From Aquarana catesbeiana (lineage: Eukaryota; Chordata; Amphibia; Anura; Ranidae), in NCBI RefSeq assembly GCF_042186555.1, contig NC_133328.1, positions 334,229,539 through 334,293,538 on the forward strand: a DNA stretch of 64,000 nucleotides, in the 5' to 3' direction. Numbering within the stretch: the first letter of the stretch is position 1; each line of letters begins with the position of its first letter. Both the position numbers and the translations under genes were made by a program. The notes under the pieces were generated by a model. It was not told where the DNA came from. It saw only the letters and a program-made list of their open reading frames with translations, and did not search any database. Of the stretch, positions 45,965 through 55,655 are shown one piece after another.

Positions 45965-47748
45965 AAAGACCAAATAATATACACTGATTTTTAAATAGTG
46001 AATAGTGAAATAGTGAATGTATCATATTCGTTTTTTGTTCCTCCGAAAAGGTCCTCCCCAAATCTGTTTCCCATTTCCGGAGGAAAGGTAACTGATAGTT
46101 CTCCAATGGTTTAATCAACAACGCATACATTCTGGAGACAGCATGCTTTATTGGTTCAGTCTCCATACAATATTTCTCAAGTGGTAACAGATTCTGATCC
46201 AGAGGACTTGGCGGTAACCTAGTACATAGATAATGTCATAGTTGTACCGCCGCCCAAAAATCAAATTGGAAGGGGCCATTTCTGTCTACCAATTCCTGCA
46301 CTGTTGGCCATCTGCCAGATCTCAGAAAATGCAATGCCTGGTACAGTCCCCGTTTGATCAGGAAGTCAAAAGGTCCTTTTTGTGTTCCTAATATGAATTG
46401 CGGGTTCCCCAATATAGGTACTATGGGTGATTCCTGTGTTGATAACTTACCCTTAAATAAGAGGTTATAACAGACACGGAGGGTAGGTCCTATTGTTGGG
46501 TGTGTCTTAGTTTTAGATGCCAACTCCTTAAAACACCAAGGGGCCCTATACAGTAACTCACCACTCTGCGCTTGCTTCAATCCTGGCCAGATTTTAAGTT
46601 CTCCATGTCGGCACCAATCCAACAGGCGGCCCAGATGTACTGCCTGGTAATATTTATATATATCTGGGACAGCCAGCCCCCCGTTTTGTTTTGGTAGGCA
46701 CAACAGTGTCCTCCTGATCCTAGGATGTTTGTGTGCTCTGATGAATTTTGTAAATAATGTTTGTATATTTCTAAAGAACTTCCTAGGGATTGCAATTGAG
46801 ATTGCCTGAAGGAGGTACAGAATCTTTGGTAGAATATTCATTTTAATTATATTGCTTCTTCCAAACCAGGAATGTAATCCCTTATGCCATCTCTCCAATA
46901 AGCCTTGCACCTTTTTTAACGCTGGCAGGAAATTAAGCTCATATGTTTTAGAAGGGTCCACTGCTATACAAGTCCCTAAATACTTCAGGAATTGATCTGC
47001 CCATTTAAATTTATAATTTGCTTTTAAAGACATCATCATTTCTTTTGGGACAACTACCGCCAATGCCTCTGATTTAGAGAAATTTTATCTTGAAAAAGGA
47101 CAGTGTACTGTGTGTCTCAGTTTCTCTAAATAAGTTTGGGAGTGAGATTATGGGATTGGTCATTGGGAAGAGCATAGCATCTGCATATGCTGCAACTTTA
47201 TGTTGAGTTCCTCCTACCGTTATTCCCCAAATATCCTTATTAAGCCGAATTCTACATAACAGAGGTTTCAGTATCAGTGCAAACAATAAAGGGGACAGTG
47301 GGCATCCCTGCCTTGTCCCATTCCTTATTGCAAGTGGGGGGGAGACTACTCCGATTACCTTCACTTGAGCTTTAGGTTCTTTATACATGCCTGCAATCCA
47401 TCTAATCATTTTCCGTCCCAGTTTTATGTGACGAAGGACTGCAAACATGAACCCCCATCCCACCCTATTAAATGCCTTCTCCGCATCTGTTCCTAGGAAC
47501 ACACACGTAGTCTTAGTTGAGTTTGCTATATGCATCAAATTCAGGGTTTTGATGGTATTATCCCTTGCTTCTCTTGTTGGAACAAACCCTACCTGATCCT
47601 GATGGATCAGGAAGGGTAATTGCTGTTGTAATCTTAAGGCTATAATTTTACTGAATATTTTTAGATCCGCATTCAATAAGGATATTGGCCTATAACTTCC
47701 ACATTGCTTTGGATCCTTTCCTCCATTATTTAACTGTACCCCATGCAC
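45965..47748 (-). pseudogene. L1 ORF2 reverse transcriptase and C-terminal region
   Basis: Minus strand from 47748: CGSYRPISLLNADLKIFSK, HQDQVGFVPTREARDN, LGTDAEKAFNRVGW (motif A), NGTRQGCPLSPLLFAL (motif B) and AAYADAMLF, where the second aspartate of the YADD active site is replaced by A. After a frameshift near 47070, 47063-46236 (275 codons) continues with VVVPKEMM, KYLGTCIAVD, WFGRSNIIKMNILPKILYL and PKQNGGLAVPDIYKYYQA, typical of the post-RT region. A last block runs to about 45965 and includes RKWETDLGRTFSEEQ. Endonuclease is missing: the L2 begins at 47755. C-terminal zinc-binding end is missing too. Inactive. Confidence 0.92.
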
Positions 47749-47799
47749 CCATCACCCTGCACCCTCTGGCAGCAGCCGCAATCAACACAATTTAGTTCC

Positions 47800-48768
47800 C
47801 ATTTCTATTCTTCCCAAGACCAGACTCCCTTTCTCTTGTGCCCTTTGGAACTCCCGCTCTGTCTGCAACAAACTCACCTCTCTCCATGACCTCTTTATCG
47901 CCAACTCATTTAACCTACTCGCCATTACCGAAACCTGGCTCCACAAATCCGACACTGCGTCTTCTGCTGCCCTATCCCATAGTGGCTTTTTCTGGACTCA
48001 CTCCCCCAGATCCAGTGGACGTAAGGGAGGAGGTGTTGGAATCCTTCTAGCCCTACATAGCACCTTTCAAGTACTTCACCCACCTCCCTCTCTGTCACTC
48101 TCCTCTTTCGAAGCACACTGTATTTGTCTTTTCACTCCAATTTCGCTAAGGATAGCTGTGATCTACAGGCCCCCTAGACCAGTATCAACCTTTCTTGATG
48201 ACTGCTCTGCCTGGCTACCCTACTTTCTCTCTTCTGAAATCCCCACAATCATTCTCAGGGACTTCAACATCCCTATTAATACTAACACTCCTGCCACTTC
48301 AAAACTTCTCAGCCTTACATCCTCCTTTGACCTGAAGCAGTGGATACACACTCCTACTCACTCTGAAGGCAATACCCTTGACCTTGTTTTCTCTCACCTT
48401 TGCACTCCATGCAACCTCTCTAACTATCCATTCCCTCTCTCTGATCACCACCTTATTAGTTTCACTCTCTCCCTTTGCTTCACCTCCTCTCCCTCCAACC
48501 ACCTTAAAGTTACCCGCAGAAACCTACGTCATCTCAACCCTTCTCTTCTTTACTCTGCTATCGACAACCTCTACGACAAAATCTCACCCCTATCCTGCAC
48601 CAACCTAGCCACTTCTATCTACAACGCTTCACTTCTAGCCTCACTGGACTCACTGGCCCCCCTCACTAGACACAGAATCAAGCCCAGACCCCTTCAACCT
48701 TGGCAAACAGATGGTACTAGAAGTCTGAAAAAACTTAATCGTGCTCTTGAGCGCCTATGGCATAAGAC
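47800..48768 (+). pseudogene. L2 apurinic-type endonuclease domain
   Basis: Endonuclease that nicks target DNA for target-primed reverse transcription. In order: CALWNSRSVCNKLTSLHDL (about 47836), ITETWLHKSD (catalytic E, about 47925), GGGVGILLAL (about 48030), VIYRPPRP (about 48158), RDFNIPINT where the family has GDFN (G-to-R change, about 48260), NTLDLVFSH (about 48375) and SDHHLISF (catalytic D and H, about 48440). A frame difference is possible before 48050. The ORF proceeds to ALERLWHKT at 48768, where the Harbinger element interrupts it. Confidence 0.88.
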
Positions 48769-49243
48769 ATATGCCCCGTACACATGGTTGGACATTGATC
48801 GGACATTCCGACAACAAAATCCTAGGATTTTTTCCGACGGATGTTGGCTCAAACTTGTTTTGCGTACACATGGTCGCACAAAGTTGTCGGAATTTCTGAT
48901 CGCCAAGAACGCGGTGACGTACACCATGCACCAATGAGACTAGAAAAGGCCAGTTCAGAACCAAGCGTGGCACCCTTTGGGCTCCTTTTGCTAATCTCGT
49001 GTTAGTAAAAGTTTGGTGAGAGACGATTCGTGCTTTTTCAGACTCGTGGTTTTCAGATCGTTTTCTGCTGTTCAGTTTGTGCTTGTGGGTTTGTATCTGC
49101 TCTTCAGTGCGTGCAAGCAAGCTACTCGTGACTTTGTCATTGTGTTCTTGTTCGTTACTGTTTTTCAGGTCGCTCTTTACAGGCCTTGCTGTTCTTCAGT
49201 GCGTTCTGTTACTGCGTTCTGAGCAGCCGACCGTTTTCTAGCC

Positions 49244-51416
49244 ATGTTGCGTATACGTACTCCTTGTAGAGTTCGTGCTGTGCGGAGGCTTGGTGTTGGG
49301 GTCCTGACCTTGACACAAGTCCAGTCCATGAACATGGTGAGGAGGAGTTCATGGACCAAGAATTGGTTGCTTCAGCATGACCAGTTCTGTCATATGCCTT
49401 TGCTCCGTGAGATCCGTGAGAATAATCCTGATGATTTCAGGAACTTTCTCCGGATGACAGACCCTGTATTTCACAGTTTGTTGGCTTTGCTGACCCCCAT
49501 ATCAGCAGGCAGGATACCTGCATGAGGCAAGCCATCACACCGGAGCAGAGGCTCGTCGCCACCCTGCGGTACTTGGCGACGGGGAGAAGCCTGCAGGACT
49601 TGAAGTTCTTGACAGGCATCTCCCCCCAGGCTCTGGGAATCATTATCCCAGAGACCTGTTCTGCCATCATCCAGGTCCTGCAGAAGGAGTATATTAAGGT
49701 AAGATTTATCCTTTAATATCACATTTTAATGTATATAATGTTTGATAATATATGATATTTCTTTCCTCATTCCCTAATTACCATGATTGTAATATGCTGT
49801 GAATGTCCCCTTTGTCCTCATGCATGCTGGATTTTTATGTAATTATTTTTGTTGTCCTTCATACATATTTGCCTTCACTTACCTCCCCAGCATGCTCTCC
49901 TGGCCCTATATTCACCTCATGTAGTCAATTAACAATGTATTTTATCAGCTCCATAGTATTGCTTTACCCCAAACACTCCCTAAAATGTTTTTAAATGTGA
50001 TTTGTGCTTTAAATTCAGGCAGAGTGCCAGAGGCTTTTTTTGGGGGGTCCCCAAATCATTTGGAACCCTCCCTCCCCCCAACTGCTAAGTCAGCTGATAC
50101 CAATTCTCTATCTATCCTCAATCATCTATCTGCTGACTTTGCCAAACCCAAACACACTATACCTACCTCTTTTGTGGTCAGATTTATGGATGAATTCCCC
50201 AAAGCATGTAGTGCAAGGGTCTGCCTGTATACTTTCAAATGGTGCTGTTTAAAGTTTTTGTATACTATTATTATCTTGCTAGGTAATAGCAAAATGTCCA
50301 AATGTGCTCAAATGTGTAAAGTGTGTATTTATATCTTTGTATTATGACACTTCTTACCTGTCCAGTGGGCTGCCAATAGTGTAACTAAGGAGGGGCTGTT
50401 CAAAGTAATACCCATTATTTAGGCATTCATCTCTCAATGAAGTGGAGAGGGTAACCTGTCCAAGAGCTCCCCCCCTATAATGTTAGAAATGGCCCACGAG
50501 AGGGGGGGAGGGGGAATATGATAGGTGTACCTTATACTTTGGTCTTTAAAAATTCCCATAAATAAATGTTATCTTGATGTTGGCCAAGAATATTTGTGTC
50601 TAATCTGCTTTCCATGTTTATGTGCAAAAAGACAAATTTTTTTTGTTTTCCTCAACAGTTTCCTTCCACGCCACAGGAATGGCAGACTGTGGCCTCCCAC
50701 TTTGCCCAGCGGTGGGACTTTCCTAACTGCGGAGGGGCAATTGATGGGAAACACGTCCACATCATGCCACCACCCAACTCTGGGTCGTACTATTATAATT
50801 ATAAGGGGTTCAATAGTATTGTGATGTTGGCGGTGGTGTCGGCTACTTATGAGTTCCTGTATGTGGACGTGGGGAAGAATGGCCAGATGTCCGATGGTGG
50901 AGTCATCACCCAGATGGAGTTCTACAGGAGTCTCCAGAATGGCAGCTTGGACTTGCCACCTCCAGAAGACAATGTTGAAGGACTCCAATTCGTCTTCATT
51001 GCGGATGAAGCCTTTGCGCTGGGGGACTATCTTATGCGGCCATTCCCGATGAGGACCCTAACCCGGACCAGAGGGTTTTTAATTACCGGCTGGCCAGAGC
51101 CAGAAGAGTGGTGGAGAACACGCTTGGAATCATGGCCAGCTGGTTCCGCCTATTTCTTACACCCAAACATATGGCAGAGTATAACCTGAATCATATTATC
51201 CTGATGTGCTGTGTTCTACACAACTTTTTACGGCAACATTCTGCCAACTATGCTAGCTCAGTTGGGCCTGAGGCCGGAATTCAAAATGAACCAACCCTGA
51301 CGGCGCTTGAAAGTGGCCGTCCTGGCTTGCCTTCCCTGAGTGCCCGTGATGTCCGGCTAAGATACCTTGAATTCTTTGCGGGTAGGGGGGCTATCAATAT
51401 GCCAGACAATGTGTGA
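49244..51416 (+). pseudogene. Harbinger DDE transposase (HARBI1-like), two exons, two frameshifts
   Basis: Exon 1 49244-49698: MLRIRTPCRV..., an N-terminal helical region (FRNFLRMTDPVFHSLLALLTP), a 1-bp loss near 49495, then MRQAITPEQRLVATLRYLATG, SLQDLKFLTGISPQALGIII and IQVLQKEYIK up to a GTAAGA donor. Intron 49699-50658 ends with TTTTCCTCAACAG. Exon 2 50659-51413: WQTVASHFAQRWDFPNCGGA, GAIDGKHVHI (first D), DVGKNGQMSDGGVI (second D), FIADEAFALGDYLMRPFP (third acidic residue), then a 1-bp loss near 51043 after which the original frame continues RVFNYRLARARRVVENTLG, MCCVLHNFLR and YLEFFAGRGAINMPDNV to TGA 51414. About 400 residues, the family norm. Catalytic triad intact; only two indels prevent translation. 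Confidence 0.93.
49699..50658 (+). other. Intron of Harbinger transposase
   Basis: 960-bp intron, GTAAGA donor and CCTCAACAG acceptor; otherwise no gene in it. Confidence 0.85.
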
Positions 51417-51554
51417 AACCTTTATCAAATAAAAAAAAACATTAAGCAAATCTTTGGTGACATTTACTGCTTGTGTTTGTTTTAGCTGACCCTGACAGAA
51501 ATGCGTTGAGTCCTGAAAATGGCGTGATTGTGTAACCTTATACAAAGCACTGTT

Positions 51555-51652
51555 GGGTGTTATTTACTAAAGGCAAAGACACTTTGCACTCCAAGTGCAG
51601 TTGAAACTGCACTTGGAGTGCAAAGTGGATTTGCCTTTAGGAAATAACACCC
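51555..51652. repeat. Near-perfect hairpin, 98 bp
   Basis: GGGTGTTATTTACTAAAGGC pairs with GCCTTTAGGAAATAACACCC; the inner stem CACTCCAAGTGCAGTT pairs with AACTGCACTTGGAGTG. Just downstream of the transposase 3' UTR (AATAAA 51428). Likely a MITE; the 34816-35057 repeat is a longer relative. Confidence 0.9.
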
Positions 51653-51993
51653 ATTGTCACAAAAAACACCAATTAGAGCACCCCAAAAGTGTTGTAGCAT
51701 TGAGACAACACATTCTTGATTAACAATCTTTTTAATACCAGCACAATCACATGTACATTTAGAAAAGGTTTTTAAAACAAACCAACATGTTTATTGTATA
51801 ACAATTTTTGGGGTCACATTAGAAAAAGTAGAAATGTCCATTTAAGATAAAACAGGCATGTTTAAAACCCACAAGAAAGACACAAATCTTGAACTTACAA
51901 AGTTCACATTTGGTAGAACTTGAAGGCAATATCAGACATGAGTATTTAGGAACTGTGTTTGATATTGCGTTCAGATGGGGTGAAGTCACCCCC

Positions 51994-52218
51994 GGAAAAG
52001 CCAAATTTTGAAGATGCACACTAATGTACAAATGTCAACATGTGCTAGCTGCCATCACGGGGGATCAAGGGACGTGTTTTTGGGGGAGCAACCCCTTCCT
52101 CACAGCTACTTTATTATTGAGGAAGGGGTTGCACCCCCAAAACGCGTCCATTGATCTCCCGTGATGGCAGATAGCACATGTTGACACACTGTGTGCATCC
52201 TCAAAATTTGGCTTTTCT
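51994..52218. mobile_element. Small foldback D with hammerhead-like motif, nested in Harbinger
   Basis: Inverted arms of about 110 bp around an axis near 52107. The right arm reads TTGAGGAAGGGG - loop - CCCCCAAAACGCGTCC (52117-52148), following the CTGATGAA-stem-GAAACGCGTC pattern with two core changes. The mirrored motif lies at about 52068-52098 on the minus strand. Confidence 0.65.
52117..52148 (+). ncRNA. Hammerhead-like hairpin in foldback D
   Basis: Core TTGAGGAA, stem GGGG/CCCC, AAAACGCGTCC. GAAA is AAAA and CTGATGA is TTGAGGA, so probably inactive. Confidence 0.4.
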
Positions 52219-52280
52219 CCAATTAGATAAAACATTTTAAAATTGTAGCACACCATAAAAGAAAGGGCTTTGGAGGGGTT

Positions 52281-53580
52281 TTAAACTCTCCCCAAAACAT
52301 CAATGATGTTCTTATTTTTTTGAAGAACATCATTGATGCTTTTCTTGATGTTTTCCAAGTCCCTATTACACCCCATGATCTCCCCAATCAGGATCTGTGC
52401 ACTTTCCGAGGTGAAATGCCCTGGATCCACAACATCACGATCACCTAAAAAGATATAAACCAAAAAAAAACATGTATTATAAATATGCCGGCATCCATCT
52501 CTTACCTGAGCCTGTGGTCGCAGACACTCACCTGTTGTGGTGCCAATTTCCACCACGTCTTCCTCCTCCTGCTCTTCTTGTCTTTGGGGGATTTCCCCTT
52601 CTTCCAGAGGTGGGGGGTCTCTGGTCTCCTCGGATGAGGGGTGTCCTCCGAGTCTTTTCTCCCCTATGTAAAAAAAAATTGGTATACTTAGCACACAGAT
52701 ATTTTATGGCAGAACTATAAATATGAAACATTGCTTGGAAGTGGGGTACAATTGTCTGTTTTGGCAGAGTTCCAAGATGTAGAGTTTTTAGTGTCCTTTG
52801 TCAAGCTTCATTACTTACCTGTTTTGTACAAGCTTCACAGATGGAGACACCCCTATAGTATACACTGGAGCACCTGTGTGGGCCCCCTAATAAAAAGGGT
52901 GTTCTTGTGTCCCACACTAGTGCTCCAGCATCCAGATGTCTAAACAGCTGCTGAGTGTCCTCTCCTTACACAGAATCTAGTTTGCATTTCATTCTATTAA
53001 CAAACACATCTACACAACCAAATTAGTTTCAGATGAGTAGGCCTTAAAAAATGTTGGCAAATGCATATGGCACAAACAATGGTGTTTTATAGGCTGAAAG
53101 AAAAATGTCTGATACGAACGAATAATGTGCCCATGAACATGAAAGTTGACATTTTAAACAGTTAAGAAAAGCACATGGAGCAGCACGAACGTAATAAAGA
53201 CAAAAAGACTAGGAACACAGCACAACTACTTACTTTTTTGCAGCACTCTCCGGATCTTTCTGTACTGCTCGTGCTCTCTTAATTTGAGGTCCGACCACCG
53301 CTTCCTGAGCTGATCTTTAGATCGACGTACCCCGAAATTCTGGTGCAGACTTTTGACCACTTTCGCCATGATCTTGGCCTTTCGGACATTGGGGTTGGGG
53401 TAAGGTCCATACTTCCCGTCACAGTCGGCCCTCTTCATTATGTCGACCATCTCCAACATCTCCCCAAAGGACATATTTGATGCCTTAAATCTCTCCTTCT
53501 GGATCGGGACGTTTCAGGCTCCGGGCTTTCCTCCTCCTCCTCCTCCTCGGTGTAAATGTCACCTGCTCTGACTCCACCAT
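52281..53580 (-). CDS. Harbinger SANT/Myb-like accessory protein, three exons
   Basis: DNA-binding partner of Harbinger transposases; in this superfamily such proteins help import the transposase to the nucleus and bind element ends. Exon 1 ends at 53234 (GTAAGTAG donor); it encodes ERFKASNMSFGEMLEMVDIM, KRADCDGKYGPYPNPNVRK, KSLHQNFGVRRSKDQ and LRKRWSDLKLREHEQY, a trihelix/SANT-type fold. Exon 2 52532-52663 (ACATAG acceptor, GTGAGTGTC donor) is acidic: EEGEIPQRQEEQEEEDVVEI. Exon 3 52281-52444 holds GDRDVVDPGHFTSESAQILI and ends LQKNKNIIDVLGRV. The start is unclear: an upstream ATG reading MVESEQVTFTP (about 53582) needs one frame change to join. Splice sites are clean, so apart from the first codons the gene may be intact. 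Confidence 0.82.
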
Positions 53581-53870
53581 GTGCTCTTCCCCACTGCGTC
53601 AAATGAGAAGGGGCGGGGAATAGACTAGAAAGAACGTCAGGGGCGGGCGGAGTTTCACGCATGCGCAGTGTCTATAAAGCGTAACACGTGTGCGTAGTAC
53701 ATACGATCTGTGAGCGGAGGAAGGAGTAACAGAGGTGCCATTCGTGATAACGAAGGTAAGATTTAACATTGGGCCTATACTGCTTCTAGATTGAGGCCTG
53801 TATTTGCACAAGTTTAGAAGACTTTAGGCTGACATTAGGGTTTGTCTTGTGTTGTGTCTTGCAGTGAAAA
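53580..53870. promoter_or_regulatory. Divergent promoter region of Harbinger accessory genes
   Basis: The SANT gene (minus) and MADF gene (plus) start within about 290 bp of each other. TCTATAAAGC at 53670-53679 and GCATGCGCAG at 53660 suggest promoter elements; a short 5' UTR intron (GTAAGA at 53755 to CTTGCAG at 53864) precedes the MADF ATG. Inferred, not tested. Confidence 0.5.
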
Positions 53871-54874
53871 TGGATATCTTGAAAGATCAGGACTTTATGC
53901 CAATCTTCATTGATATGTTCAGGGAGCTGCCTTGTCTGTGGCAGATAAACCACCCTGAATATAAGAACCAAACAAAGAGGAAGGCAGAGCTGGATCAATT
54001 GCTGGAATTTGTGAAGACGGTGATCCCTACGGCAGACATGACCTATTTGAAGATCCTAATTGGTGGCCTGAGGAGCACTTATCTAAGGGAGCACAAGAAG
54101 GTCCAGGATTCCCGGAGATCCGGAGCTGCAGATGACGTTTATGTCCCCAGGCTGTGGTACTATGACAGACTGCATTTTCTGGCAGGCCAGACTGAACCCA
54201 GGCCAGCACTCTCCACTCTTCCTTCCACGCTTCCTTCCCCCCCAGCTGAGGCTTCTGACGCCCAACCTTCCAGGCAGCAACATGTGGAGGAGCCCAGCTT
54301 GAGCCAGGTATAGCATTCTTCTAAATATTTCTGCTTGTCCAATCAATGATGTTAACTAGATGTTAGTTTGGAGTACTAATTTATGATTGTGATTGATGAT
54401 GCAAAAACTAAAACCATGTCCCTTTTTCATACACAGGGAAGTCTCAGCCAGGAGGTGGCTGGGCCAAGCAGGCTGCCTGATATCCAGGTCCCTCCCCTAC
54501 ACCTTCAAAGACAAAGTGGCAGGAAGAGGAGTAACCTGGAGGAGGCTGCCATAGGCCAGGTCCTACTCCTCCTCCTGCCACATCTCCAACACCAGAGCCA
54601 CAGCCAGGAAGGAAGCGTGAAAGGTAGACCAGAGAGTGATGACCCCGGGTTCAGTCTGGTCTGGCAAAAGATGCAGCCTCTTGTAGTAGCACAGCCTGGG
54701 GACACTGATGTCATCTGCTGCTTTCCGGATCTCTGGGACTTCTGGACCATACTGCACTCCCTTAGATATGGACTCCTCAGGCCACCAATTTTGATGTTAA
54801 ATAATTTATGTCTGCCCTGGGGGTCCAAGGCTTCGCCAATTTCTGATGTTTCTCCAGCGTTGCCTCCCTCTTAG
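53870..54874 (+). CDS. Harbinger MADF-domain protein, two exons
   Basis: Likely DNA-binding accessory protein. ATG 53870 (MDILKDQDFMPIFIDMFREL), with PCLWQINHPEYKNQTKRK, LLEFVKTVIPTADMTYLK, GGLRSTYLREHKKVQDS and DDVYVPRLWYYDRLHFL forming one MADF domain at residues about 8-100. A Pro/Ser/Ala-rich tail ends exon 1 at 54307 (GTATAG donor). Exon 2 starts after CATACACAG at 54437: GSLSQEVAGPSRLPD, SGRKRSNLEEAA. From about 54600 it runs through an inverted copy of the MADF exon, which remains open to a stop at 54872 but gives a nonsense C-terminus (WQKMQPLVVAQPGDTDVICC). A normal family member would continue with a short helical or BESS-like C-terminus here. Confidence 0.82.
54607..54797 (-). pseudogene. 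Inverted copy of the MADF exon
   Basis: On the minus strand: KIGGLRSPYLREC, MVQKSQRSGKQQMTSVSPGC and RLHLLPDQTEPG-like readings across two frames, equivalent to KILIGGLRSTYLREHKKVQD... of 54050-54238. Around three quarters of positions match by eye. Also present in copy 1 of the element (1-134). Confidence 0.85.
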
Positions 54875-55655
54875 TTCTTTTTGTTTCATTTATACTCGCC
54901 TATGTGTGTTTTCCTTCAAAAAGGACAGTTTGTTTGTGAGGATTCAGGTACATTTCAAAAATACAATGTGAAATTAACAAGGGATACCAACGCCAAACAA
55001 TCTCATTGAGATTAAATAATATAAGATATCAATGGTGTTGTGGTAACTTGACACACAAAACACACACAAAAATATTAGGAAGTAAAACTAACAAAAAAAT
55101 AAAACAAAGATCAGCCTTGAAAAAAATACAAACCCAAAAAAAACAATAAACAGCCTTTAAAAAAAATATATAAAAAAGAAAACAACAAAAAAAAATTGGT
55201 CAGATGTGACAGATCAAAATATATTAAGGGAATCCCGATAAATAATAAAGAAAGAAATTTGAGAGAAGTCTGTGTGAATATGAGCAGCAAAACTACTTCA
55301 TTCTTCTCACATTATAAAGAAGAAGAGAGTGCGCTGTATTAAACTATTTTTTACATTGCAGCGTGACGAAAGTGCTGTATCCATTGTGAACGCTAATTTT
55401 ACCAGACTGAGCTGTTCCGTCTCGGAATTTCTTCTGAGCATGCGTGGCACTTTGTGCGTCGGAACTGGCCACACACGGTCGGAATTGACGCGATCGGATT
55501 TTGTTGTCGGAAAATTTTATAGCCTGCTCTCAAACTTTGAGTGTCAGAAAATCCGATGGAAAATGTCCGATGGAGCCCACACACGGTCGGAATGTCCGTC
55601 AACACGCTCCGATCGGACATTTTCCATCGGAAAATCTGACCGTGTGTACGGGGCA

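Larger units (their letters stand above)
48772..55655 (+). mobile_element. PIF/Harbinger transposon, complete, three genes
   Basis: 6884 bp with TIRs TGCCCCGTACACAT at the left and TGTGTACGGGGCA at the right; right flank TAA, left flank ATA, consistent with a 3-bp TWA duplication after mutation. Encodes a DDE transposase (plus, two exons), a SANT/Myb-like protein (minus, three exons) and a MADF protein (plus). Nested inside it are a hairpin MITE (51555-51652) and a small foldback (51994-52218). Both termini carry internal copies of the ACACAC/TGGTCGGAA motif. Confidence 0.93.
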
